Below, piece by piece: positions 1 through 10,085 of a stretch of DNA of 64,000 bases. Under the pieces are notes generated by a model. That model was not told where the DNA came from and made no database searches. It saw only the letters and a list, made by a program, of their open reading frames with translations. The number at the start of each line of letters is the position of its first letter. Positions within the stretch are counted from its first letter, which is position 1. Source of the DNA: Psococerastis gibbosa (taxonomy: Eukaryota > Arthropoda > Insecta > Psocodea > Psocidae); the NCBI GenBank assembly GCA_963971405.1, contig OZ020489.1:29972290-30036289 (forward strand), read 5' to 3'. Position numbers and translations under genes: made by a program.

Positions 1-319
1 TCATTTGAAAGAAGGGGTGCATTTCCTAAACGTCTCTCTTCTAGCACTGGGAGTGCCATGTCGTTGCCCTATCAGTAAATTCACTTTAGAACCAGTATAC
101 AACAGGGTCTGTCCATTATCAACGAAAGGATTACACTAATCTTGATAACATTCACACTTAAGATTGCTCTACCAAACAGTATGCAAATTATATCCGATAA
201 AAAGGTTGGCTCCTTCTCTTGATCACACTACATTATTTTGTCTCTAAACCAAGTTATGGTTTAAGGTCATATATATATATATAATTATTTTATAAAATAA
301 CTATAATTTTTTATTGCAG

Positions 320-471
320 ATCACGGGACTTAGTGTAACCCCCGGCGTTGACCAGTTGATTGTTATTCATTCCAATGTAGGGAACGACCTTGTATTGTCT
401 CTTCACTCTAGTAATATCAATGAAGACCTAGTTGGAGAACTTGTTGGCGTTATTGCCTCAAGATTTGCACA
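320..471 (+). CDS. MYO1D: MYO1D exon (penultimate)
   Basis: Acceptor tttattgcag ends at 319 and donor gtaagt begins at 472. The exon reads ITGLSVTPG to VIASRFA and leaves two bases for the next exon. No convincing further exon is visible in 1-319, where the frames are broken. Confidence 0.88.
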
Positions 472-1943
472 GTAAGTAATCATGCATTGCACTCTTTTTG
501 GAGAAGATAAACAAAGTTATCTCTCCTACGGTTCTGACTTGTTCTCACAGCAATTCGCTGCAATCGGCATAAGTTATAGAGTTTTAAAACTAAAAAAACA
601 GCCACTACTGGGGAATATAATGATTTCAAGGAAAGGGTTATTTTCCAAGTGCATTTTCTCTAATGCGAAAGCGAAACATTATGAAATATTATTTAAAACT
701 AAAAAATATATTTCGCACACAATTCCAGATATAGAATTAGAAGTCACAGCTGATTCGCTGATATGCACATTTGGAAATTTCAATCCTATGTTGTTTAAAG
801 GCAAAAATCCCCCCACCTGGTTACGAACCTGGTGCGACGACTGCATATTGTAGTAGGTATGGTGGTCAATATCTACAGTCAGCTTCCTTTTAAACCTTAA
901 TATACGTGTATATTAGCAAAACTTCCATTCATTTATGTTCATTTATTTTACATTTTTACTTCGATTTTGTAGGTAGGCCTATGTATTTGAGTACCCCTAA
1001 TAGTGTATTTTTGCTTTCCAATTTATACGTAGTATAAGGAAAGCTTTGTGACGGTCGAAATTTTCGATTCCGAGATTTCGACGGATTTATATGTTTTAAG
1101 GTCCCAAGAACCCAAAAAAGTGGTTTTTACGAAATGTCTGTCTGTCTGTGCGTCGATTTCCGGGCAAACTACTCGGTCGATTTTGATGAAATTCGGCATG
1201 TAGGTTCACAAAAATCATACCTCGGGACCATTTTTTTTATTTTCGGCTACCTCAATTTGGGGGGGTTTTATTTTCTAAAAACTTCAAAAAAACGTCTAAA
1301 AAAATTATTTCCCAAAAACGGCTCCAACGATTTCTTTTAAATTCACATATATTGTAGTTGTAGTTAATGTTGATAAAATGCGGGGGGTCGCTTGCCCCTT
1401 GATTGTTTGCTTCTGGGGGTAAAAAAATAAAAATGACTAAATTTTAATGAAAAATGACTAAAAAATATTTTTTCTGCGACACCTTTCTGTCGATGATGGA
1501 AATTTAACCATAGGAAAATTATTTACCATGAAATTACTCATTTTCTCTATCTACTAATTTTGATAAATTGGAAAGCATGTTCGAGTAAACTCGGACCGGT
1601 TCTTGTATTTTAGTATTGTCTAGAAACTGATACACTTGCCACAGGACCTGAGTATCCTAACAGTTCTGCTATTCTAAAAAAAATACCGGCACACAAAAAT
1701 ATTCTTTAAATTTCAGGTTATTTTATTTTTGATTTATATTTTTTCAGGATTCGCGGTAGTGATCTGCCCGTCAACGTCAGCAGCCGTTTCCAGTGCATGC
1801 TGGGGAAGAAGTCCAAATCGGTTCGCGTAGAGACTAGTCCCGAGACTACCTCCCCTACTTTTGTCAATGAGGGTGATACCATTGTCTACAAGCTGCCTTC
1901 ATCGTATGCCATAGCGAAAGAACCAGTTAAGAATGGTTTCTAA
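320..1943 (+). CDS. MYO1D: Unconventional myosin ID (class I myosin), C-terminal end only; two exons
   Basis: The two exons join in phase (152 nt leaving CA, completed by G of the next exon) to give about 116 residues ending at TAA 1941-1943. The sequence GLSVTPGVDQLIVIHS, then GELVGVIASRF, then PVNVSSRFQCMLGKKSKSV matches the end of the TH1 tail domain of myosin ID (Drosophila Myo31DF). In the family this domain is basic and binds acidic membrane lipids, linking the actin motor to membranes; Myo31DF sets left-right asymmetry in flies. Motor head, IQ motifs and most of TH1 lie left of the window. The last 20 or so residues (KLPSSYAIAKEPVKNGF) differ from the short vertebrate end. Identification is by recognising the family motifs, not by a search. 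Confidence 0.88.
1012..1577. mobile_element. MITE, TGCTTTCC family, copy A
   Basis: The 15-bp ends TGCTTTCCAATTTAT and ATAAATTGGAAAGCA are perfect inverted repeats. Inside are a (TGTC) microsatellite and a block reading VDFRANYSVDFDEIRHVG that is shared with the copies at 22121-22715 and 60297-61135. Homology to those copies continues past the right inverted repeat to about 1606 (cgagtaaactcggaccggttc), so the true element end may lie slightly outside. Confidence 0.8.
1748..1943 (+). CDS. MYO1D: MYO1D last coding exon
   Basis: Acceptor tttttcag ends at 1747. The frame starts by completing CAG and runs QIRGSDLPVNVSS to NGF and TAA. The 1276-bp intron before it holds a complete MITE at 1012-1577. 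Confidence 0.88.
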
Positions 1944-4900
1944 GCCCAAGTGCCAAATTTTGCAACTTATATTTTTCTCTTCTTAGGTGTGTCTGATGTA
2001 TAATGCTATTTATGACGGAGTGAGCTTTTTTTGTTAGACTAGATTGAAAACTAATAAATAATTTAAATAATTTCTCCGTAATTATGGGGGGGGGGGACTA
2101 GTGTATTATGTGCGAAATAGCTTCCAACCGGTGAGTGGGTAATTTATGATTCTTGTGTACCCTTAACAGCGTATGTGGGATACCTACATTGATTTTACTT
2201 AATAAGAACTTTTTTTAAACTATGCCTTGGAAATAGGATAAAATTAATCCATAAGCTTCAAATAAACATGGCATAGGTTCTCCCTCTTAAATGTAATAAC
2301 ATTTCCACAGGTTTCCCACTTGAGTTTTTGTGAAAATACTTGTGGGTTCATTTACCTTGGGTTATTGTTCTCTTAACATTTTAATCATTAATTTATAAAG
2401 ACTGATGCATTCCTATGAACACTGATCTATTTTTTTTTTTAGTTAATATAACGCAATATTTATGAATCGACTCCGTAAATACATACAGTATATATATTTA
2501 GTTAACTTTCACTTTTTGAAAACACACATGACTAACTCATTATTTAACACTAATTAAGGCTCATAAATAAGAAAGTTTTACTAAATAACTCATCTTAGTC
2601 TTTGCAGTTACATCATCTTAGTCCGCTGCTTAAACACTATTCTTATTTGGCGGTCGGACCGAACCTTTGTTCTATGTTTTAAGGTATATTTTATGTTATT
2701 CGCCGCAATTTATTTACAATGCATTGTGCGTAGTGTCTGCATTTATTTTAATCATTACTGTTCAGTAAGTTTGCTTTGACTTTAACCCTGGGCGTAAACA
2801 AAAGTATTGAGTCTACGTGTGTTGCTGCAATGCTCCCACTAAGCCAATAAATTTTCAGAGCTATGCATACCCGCCCGGCTGATAGGAAACTTTGAACCTA
2901 CTGGTACCAATGATATAACTAATTACAATACCTACTTTCACGACCGGATTCAGATGATGGAAGTGATGGAATAGTAGAATCCGGATTAATTGGCCAATGA
3001 TATTCCGAGTTTCCTTCAGGAATCGGATCTGATTTTTCAGTTTGGCTAAAAAAAAAAATGAAGTGCTCTCTATTAAATCGATGCCTTATTTGCAGGGATG
3101 ATAGAATTTTTTCCAATTATCTTAGTATACTACGCTGGGGCGGAGCCAAAGCTTAGGTCTAACTGTACTTTCTTTTCAACTGGTGCTTATATTGTAAATT
3201 TTAGATGCCTTGTTACGGTACACGAAGTGACTTTAGTTTATTAGTTTGTAGGATATTTGTTGACTTAATGTAAATATAATAGTACTTACAGGAACTAGGA
3301 CTCTATATTAGACAGGTATTGTCATCCGCCATTTTGAATCCATTTTAACTCTGGTCTGTAAACAAAGCATTGGGGGTTTATCTATTTATTTTTAGAAATG
3401 TATCTTTATTTATTGTTCTTTTAAACAAACGTTCTACCTATTAGGGAAATACTTAATTAAAAAAATACTAAAACGTGTTTTTGTTCTTTTTAATCTTTTA
3501 CTTTCTGACAATACATACACCATATAGGATTAAAAATGGCGAATGACAATAACCGGGTATATAGGGCCTTAACAGGAACATAACCTCGCAATGTTCTGTA
3601 AATAGAAATACAGTAGGCTAGGTATATTGTAAATGTGCAATTTTATAAATTTGAAATTTATGCAACTTTGAAGCCAGGTAGCGAAAGTATTAACTAGTTT
3701 TTTAAATAAATCATGTACGATTATACACACATGGTTATAAATTCACTATTCTATACTACAAGTAAAGTGTTAAACTCTGTTTAAATGCTAAATTTAGGAA
3801 TAAAAGTAAATTCAGAAACCACTTTTCTATTGACATTTCGTTTTTACGTTCTATTTTGTTTTCTAAATTTACATAATTAAAATAAGACTTAGGCTACCTA
3901 AACATTTTAACATGGGATTAACATTACTTTGGCATGGGGCAGTGTATCCCAAGTTATAAATGTACCGCTTGGAAATGCCTTTCAATCTTGGGTTATATTG
4001 CATGGCAATTTAATATGTTTTGCAGTATTAAAGGTGGTATTTCAATCATCATCACCTTGCGGCTTGCGCGGTTAAAAAATTCTCAAAAATCACGAATGGG
4101 GCCTTTCTTGTTATTCTAAACTCAGCCATTATCAGCACTTATGAATTTTCCATTGCAGTGGTGTGCCGTTTGTGCAGTTTCGTTCTTTTTACATTACTTA
4201 ACCTACATAAATCCTATCTTAATAAAAACCATGCATGTCGTTGGATATTGAGCTGTTCAACTTGTTACAACTGTTCTTGGCGTCGTCCCGATTGCGACCA
4301 GGAATTTAAAGGTACACGACACACAGAGTTTCATCGATTTGACAAATGTATGATCATGAACGATTTGGATTAAATTCCTAGTCGTGCATCGACTTGATGA
4401 AGGCAGGATTCTAGCATGCTCCCTATAACGTTATTGTTAACTTTATGTACCCAATCGCCGATATTCTTCACTATTACAAATGCCCCATGAACTCCGAACG
4501 TGCCCACGAATTATAACGAGGTCAATATGTGTTTTATGGTTTGTTATAGCGCCCTTTTTATTTAAATTTTCACTATAATTTGTTTCTTACTGAAAATTGT
4601 TATTTTTTATATTGCCTACGTATCTAGCATATTTTTTTCATAATTTAAATAGATACACATGTTTCGTTCAAGGTTATAAAGAATTCGAGTCTCTTAACGC
4701 ACCGATTCAACAATTTATTGTGAACTTTGTTGGAGAATGGGGTGAACATACTGTGAACTATATGGAGCACTTTATCGGTCGTTTTGTAGAATCCGCCATT
4801 ATTCAGAAATAATGTTCTCTATGGTCGTCTGTTGTTAGTTGGAGTAATGCAAACTACCTTATACAATTATTGTTAATATTAGATTCTGTTACTGTTCGGT

Positions 4901-5562
4901 TACAGCCTTATTATGAAGGTGTAATAACAAGAGGAAGGATTATAATTGTTGCTCTTAATTATTATGTTTTCCGCACCATTTTTTGTGTGTTGCTTTTCTG
5001 CTTTTTCACAATGTAGCAATGGAAGTCTATTTACATGAACTTTCATGTCCAATGTTATTGCTTTTGACAAAATTATTGAATAAAAGAGTTACTTAAATGG
5101 TCTGAATGTCGTTCATTTACAAAGCCTGGGAGAAAGGAAGAAAATATAAAAAATTTACTGAGAATGGATTTCGAATCTGGGTCCTCATACTAAGTTCGTT
5201 CCCGTTCAACCAGTCATATCTCTAGTCCTTGAGTGTCGAGGCTATAGATACAGGTTTTAACCAGCATCGGCAATTTAATGCCAATGAATCTGCTGATCCT
5301 TATGTGAGCGATACCATGCTTAGGTTTGGAAATTCAATATACTATCATAAATCAACAATAATGTTTCATGAGATGCAGGTTAATTAGGTCCGTCTTATCA
5401 ATCCCAAATGCGGAAATGCCCTACCCTGGAGCGTTACTAATAAATATTTTTCAGGATTCAAGGCCGTTGCCACAAAGAGGATGAACGTATATCCACTCTA
5501 CAGCAAGGACGGTTCTGGGAACTAAATTGGGATGCACACAACATTTTTTCAAATATTTGTAA
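1944..5562. other. Myosin 3' UTR and intergenic DNA, mostly unique sequence
   Basis: I recognise no gene here. A G-run lies at 2087-2097. The stretch 4597-4812 stays open and ends in a hydrophilic segment (YKEFESLNAPIQQFIVNFVG), but its first part is low-complexity and I do not recognise it. AATAAA at 5079-5084 is a possible distal poly(A) signal. Confidence 0.4.
2053..2058 (+). terminator. Candidate proximal poly(A) signal of the myosin gene
   Basis: AATAAA lies 110 nt after the myosin stop codon. A second AATAAA at 5079-5084 could end a much longer 3' UTR. Confidence 0.45.
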
Positions 5563-5871
5563 AGCTGGCCATTCACGAGGGCTCCAAACGGACTCGCGCC
5601 AAGCCAAATGGCGCGTCCTGTTCCATTTGGCGTTAGCGCCATTTAGAGGGGTCATTCACGACTATGCTGAACTAGTCGCGCCAAATCTTTCAAATTGTAC
5701 AGTGTGAAAGTACCTCTTCCATATCGTCACACTGTACAATTTGAAATATTTGGAGCGACTGGTTGAGCGTAGTCGTGAATGACCCCTCTATAAGGCGCTA
5801 ACGCCCAATGGAACAGGACGCGCCATTTGGCTTGGCGCGAGTCCGTTTGGAGCCCTCGTGAATGGCCAGCT
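5563..5871. mobile_element. 309-bp palindromic fold-back MITE
   Basis: The two halves are near-perfect reverse complements meeting near 5717; the tips are AGCTGGCCATTCACGAGG and its complement. It is flanked by TAA on both sides (5560-5562 and 5872-5874), a 3-bp target duplication as made by PIF/Harbinger-type elements. The arms carry repeated forms of GCGCCATTTGG. No coding capacity is seen. Confidence 0.85.
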
Positions 5872-5959
5872 TAATGGTTCATGGCCATGGCCCTGTCGGT
5901 ACCTATACCCAAGGGTCTCACCCCCCCCTCCAATACTTGGAGACAAGTCGCGCAGCACT

Positions 5960-6260
5960 GCTGAGTACCTATAAAACGTCACTCTCCCACTATCCTCTCA
6001 TCCCCTCTCCTTGCAAACTTATAAACCCCGCTTTCACCGCGCCAGCTACTTGCCATGCGCTCGCTACGCGAAAACAAAACATCGTTCTCTCATTCTCTGT
6101 TTCGTCAGTTTGTCGGGTGAGTGAGAGAAGGTCTGTTGCGTTCGTTACGGTACATTGTGCACCATAACTACGGTTGTGCACTTGTGCGGAATTGTATTGT
6201 GTGGTGACTTGGCCAATACCTGTAATATTGACTTGGATGCTGTACCTTCAATATTAACAG
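5960..6260 (+). promoter_or_regulatory. Candidate promoter and non-coding first exon of the kelch gene
   Basis: This stretch is much richer in CpG than its surroundings. It contains TATAAAA at 5970-5976, TATAAA at 6020-6025 and an arthropod-type initiator TCAGT at 6105-6109, and ends at a strong donor, AACAG then GTGAGA at 6261. The next fitting acceptor on this strand is tgttccag at 22918, in front of the kelch start codon. The link across a 16.7-kb intron is inference. Confidence 0.35.
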
Positions 6261-6261
6261 G

Positions 6262-7240
6262 TGAGAATAAGATGAAATGCACGTTTTCAGAGGTAAATCA
6301 ATAATGTCGCTTTATTCGGATTCCCTTTGCCGGCCTCCTTTCTAGGGTATTTTGCGAGGTAAAATAGTCTACATATATACAGTACCTGTTATGTTTTAAT
6401 CCTGAATGATATGTGCAGCTTGTGGTCAGTCAGTAACTCACAAACGGCCGCCGATAGTTATCACGGGCCCTGGGGCCCCGGTCCCAGTGAAAAAATTAAG
6501 TTAGAAAAATAGCTTGTAAGTCATCATGTCGTCATTATTATTATTATTATATTGATCCAATACAATACATTACATTGAGACAATAAAATCATATACCGCA
6601 AGGCTTCAGTCCTGGTACCCTATTTCACTTAAGGAACAAAAAAAATGATTGCTTTATTGGAAATGGTCATTATCGGTAGCCTAGCTAATAACTAGACTTA
6701 GTAAAACCCAAATATATATATATAGAAATTAACTGTGTTAAAGAAACCCACTATATAGTTATAGTAGGGTAAAACCGTGTGAGCTTTCGGCAAGAACTGC
6801 CATATTTACAGAAGGAACTGGCTAGCACAGTTCTACACCTTATCAACAATTTGAGACTTTCTCAACCCGAAGGGAAGATGATGCAAGTGTGAAAAACACT
6901 GCCACCCAAATTTTAGTCTGAAAACGGTGGGTAGGCTAGATCATTCGTTGTTGATACACATCCAATGAACTAACACACTATAGGTTTCCCCATAATAGTA
7001 TAATAACATACTGTACTTTATACAGTAAATAGGTAGCTATACCCTATATTCGTGTACCCATTCTGGACCATTCAATTGTACCTTCGTCCAACGATCAATT
7101 ATATTGTCGAATGATCCCTCAGACTAAGGGGTCAGGGTGAGTCTGAAGTACCATACTTACATCACTTTAAAACCCTAACTTAACTTGAAGAACAACCCAA
7201 AGAACAACAAGATGTTGACTTACTAAAGGTGTATTGAGTC
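6262..7240. other. Non-coding, no gene recognised
   Basis: AT-rich sequence with a short (TTA) run near 6535 and (TA) runs. I see no coding signal and no clear repeat pair. Confidence 0.4.
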
Positions 7241-7534
7241 CAGGGGCGTAAAGTTGGGGGGGGGGGGGCACGGTCCAACTTGCCCCTCCCCCCCAGCCTT
7301 AAGCATTGTAAGACGTGGTTCATATACTTCATGGTCCCCATTTACAGCAATATGAATATAAGCATACCTCTTTTAGCTTTGTAAAGTCCACAGCTATACT
7401 TTACAACTATTTAAATGCGTAAAAACCTACTATTTTGCTGTTATATTTTCAATTTTTCCTTAAATCCTGCCTGATGACGTCATAAGGTCTACTTAGTTTT
7501 GCCGCCGGCATAATTCTAAAACTTTACGCCTCTG
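7241..7534. mobile_element. hAT-like MITE with internal G/C runs
   Basis: The ends CAGGGGCGTAAAGTT and AAACTTTACGCCTCTG are imperfect inverted repeats. A run of 12 or more G follows the left end and a C-run lies near 7290. No clear 8-bp target duplication remains. Confidence 0.55.
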
Positions 7535-7925
7535 GTGTTGACAGCAGTGGACGCAGGCTAATTGTACGTCCTCTCAGGGTGGCTACCTTCTCTCTCCCCT
7601 CGATCGCTAGGCTACCTGACTAGCCTGCCTACCAACTACTACTGTCTAAGCTGATACCCACAGCAGGTATAAGCCTAGCTCAGCACGAAGCTGTGTATAA
7701 GTTCGGCACACCAACCAGAGTTACTGCTGGTACACAACCAGGTACTGCTGCCTGCATCGGCATACACTTCAACATGTGAATATTTCATTTTTATTTATTA
7801 TTATACTACATAAATCCATTGCTGGATAATAAATTTTCCACTCTAGGACAATCACTTGCCATGAATTCATGATAAATAATTAATTGTGACAGTCTGGCAG
7901 AGCCTCAGACTATAGGTACCGTACC

Positions 7926-8207
7926 CAGTGGCGGCGCTACGGGGGTGCCCGGAGAGGCCTTGCCCCCCCCGAAAGTTTCTCCGACCACCTGCCCCCCCCC
8001 CCACTTTTGAGATGTATTTTACATGTTATATAGCAGAATTTTTGTAATTCAAAAACGTCAGAATTAAAACTATATAGTTACAAGACTACAAGTTAATTAC
8101 TTTCATTATACCTACTCCCAGTGAAAAATGCTTTGTTTTTTCATTTGAGATAGAAGTCATGCCCCCCCCCATGGCCCCCCGCCTTAAAATTTCTGGCGCC
8201 GCCACTG
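7926..8207. mobile_element. hAT-like MITE, CAGTGGCGGCGC ends
   Basis: CAGTGGCGGCGC at the left is matched by GCGCCGCCACTG at the right. Flanks ACCGTACC (7918-7925) and ACCTAACC (8208-8215) agree at 6 of 8 bases, as expected for an aged hAT target duplication. C-runs lie near both ends. Confidence 0.75.
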
Positions 8208-8440
8208 ACCTAACCGCACTAATACAAATATGTAAATTGGAACGCATGTTCACTCTTACCGGTTGATTGGTTAAAAGTTTAATGGCATAATCTATACGGT
8301 ACCGTACCTAAAATTCTCTTGATTTTGTATGGCTTGCTACGGGGCTTACAATGGTGTAAACTGTAAAGTTCAGTGGCGGGCGGTGAATCCAATTAACTAA
8401 TGCTCAGAGCTTGTCTGAGGTCTATATACTGTAGTATAGT

Positions 8441-8633
8441 CCACGCAAAATGAGAAAAGTATGGACATGGAATGTTTTGATCCTGTGCAACACTGTAAAA
8501 ATATTTCATGCACTATTTTGCGTTACCTTGTTGCATTGGATGCAAGGCATAACAAAAATTGTGCAAAGAATATTTTTATATTGTTGCACAGGATCAAAAC
8601 ATTCCATGTCCATACTTTCCTAATTTTGCGTGG
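8441..8633. mobile_element. 193-bp hairpin element
   Basis: Arms starting CCACGCAAAATGAGAAAAG and ending CTTTCCTAATTTTGCGTGG are complementary over about 50 bases, including GGACATGGAATGTTTTGATC. Weaker pairing continues towards the centre near 8537. The open frames across it follow from the palindrome and are not genes. Confidence 0.8.
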
Positions 8634-9390
8634 GCTGTACAAAACTACTTAATCGTGCATATAGTAGCTACAGCCTTTCGCAGGCTACCGATTAATTGGG
8701 GGGGGGGGGGGGTGCGGAATCTTAAGATTCGACGAGTGATATTCTTAAGACTTATGACTTAAATAAAAAACCCAATTAGCTAATGCTCAGCACAAATTGA
8801 CTGAGATCTACAGTACCGACCTACTTAAAATGAATTTGGGGGGGGGGGCAGAATCTGGAGATTCGACAATTGTGATATTGTTTATTCTATGAAGCATCCA
8901 CCGTGCCAGACCGAAATATCGCGTTAATGAAACGGAAGTCACTTATTCAACAGCAGCACCCTCATAGCTCCCTTTCATATTAAGCATTCCGTAGGTACTT
9001 GATGTGAGAGACTCTTAAGTAAGGACCTCACATTAACGCAACAGCCGTTCTTGTGAACAAGTGTAAGGTTCGTAGACCGTAGATTGCCTTTGGCGGTGAT
9101 GACGACTGCCGAATTTATCTACCTATTTTTAACATTGGTTAAACGTAATAATGTCGGTGTGTTACCAATCCAATTAGGCTATTGTATTGCCTCTGCAACC
9201 GCTTATGGATGTGAATCTCTTCATTTGTTGACAGTTGGCAGGCATTTGAACATTGTTCATATTGCAATCACTTTTTAAGCATAGTGACGACTGTTACACG
9301 TATAAATATCCCAAACAGGAACAACGTATTGTAAATACGTAGGCTATAATAAATGTACCATGTAGGTGCAATTATTATAGGCTATACCAG

Positions 9391-9547
9391 ATAACCAAAA
9401 TTAGAGGATATAGAAAAACTGGCCATAGCGGGAACCCACGATCTGCGCCTAGCCGGGGCGTCGCGTCGTCTTAACCGCTGGACCACAAGCCCCGAAAAGG
9501 ACAGTTGATCAACTTCCAGTTTTTCTATATCCTCTAATTTCGGTTAT
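9391..9547. repeat. tRNA-derived SINE head between inverted tails (SINE-2, copy 1)
   Basis: On the - strand the middle reads GGGGCTTGTGGTCCAGCGG and so on to a degenerate B box, like a tRNA promoter. It is bounded by 32-bp inverted repeats (9391-9422 and 9516-9547, one mismatch) whose sequence is the SINE-2 tail. Other copies at 21336-21411 and 55497-55596 carry the tail on one side only. Confidence 0.65.
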
Positions 9548-9785
9548 TACGTGGAGGTTACCTCTTCAACCAAAGTTAATTTAATGTCAGTGTTATATAC
9601 ACCATGTAGGCTAATACTGATTTATAATCTATACAATTATTACGTATCCTGCTGTGTTTATAGGCATTAGGACGCACGGGCTTCACATCAGTCATCGAAC
9701 AATTAAGGCGGAGGCCATTGCCAGAGGAAGGGGCGACGTTTCGGGAGTGGGTGTTACTCCAATCATCAGACTTAGTCCTGAGAAG

Positions 9786-9793
9786 GAATGATG
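9786..9793. repeat. Target site duplication, left
   Basis: GAATGATG directly abuts the hAT left end and is identical to 13622-13629. Confidence 0.93.
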
Positions 9794-10085
9794 CAGTGCC
9801 GGGTTTGGGCTTGTGGGGGCCCGTGGGCCCGAATTATGTGGGGGCCCTTTCTCGGGGAGAAATTTCTAATCCCCTTAGACGAATATCCCACAATAAATTA
9901 TAAAATGGTGACACAGGTTGCAAAATCATTATAAAAAAGAAAAGCGATTCTTAGTAATATAAAGTCAAGTCAATAGTACAATACAAGCCTAAGGGCTACT
10001 CAACTAAAGCTGTAGACACTGCGGTGTATTTTTAAAAGGAATAAATTAATAGGTACCTAATTATAAACACAAAATTTTAATTTAT

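Noticed and set aside
482..853. 123-codon open frame in the last myosin intron
   Set aside because: It begins right after a canonical donor, has no recognised motif and no splice context; the flanking exons join perfectly without it.
5862..6167. 101-codon frame
   Set aside because: Starts inside the end of a palindrome and crosses TATA and initiator motifs; better explained as promoter or 5' UTR DNA with few stops because of its base composition.
8461..8762. Overlapping open frames on the + strand
   Set aside because: They arise from the hairpin at 8441-8633 and a G-run; no protein character.
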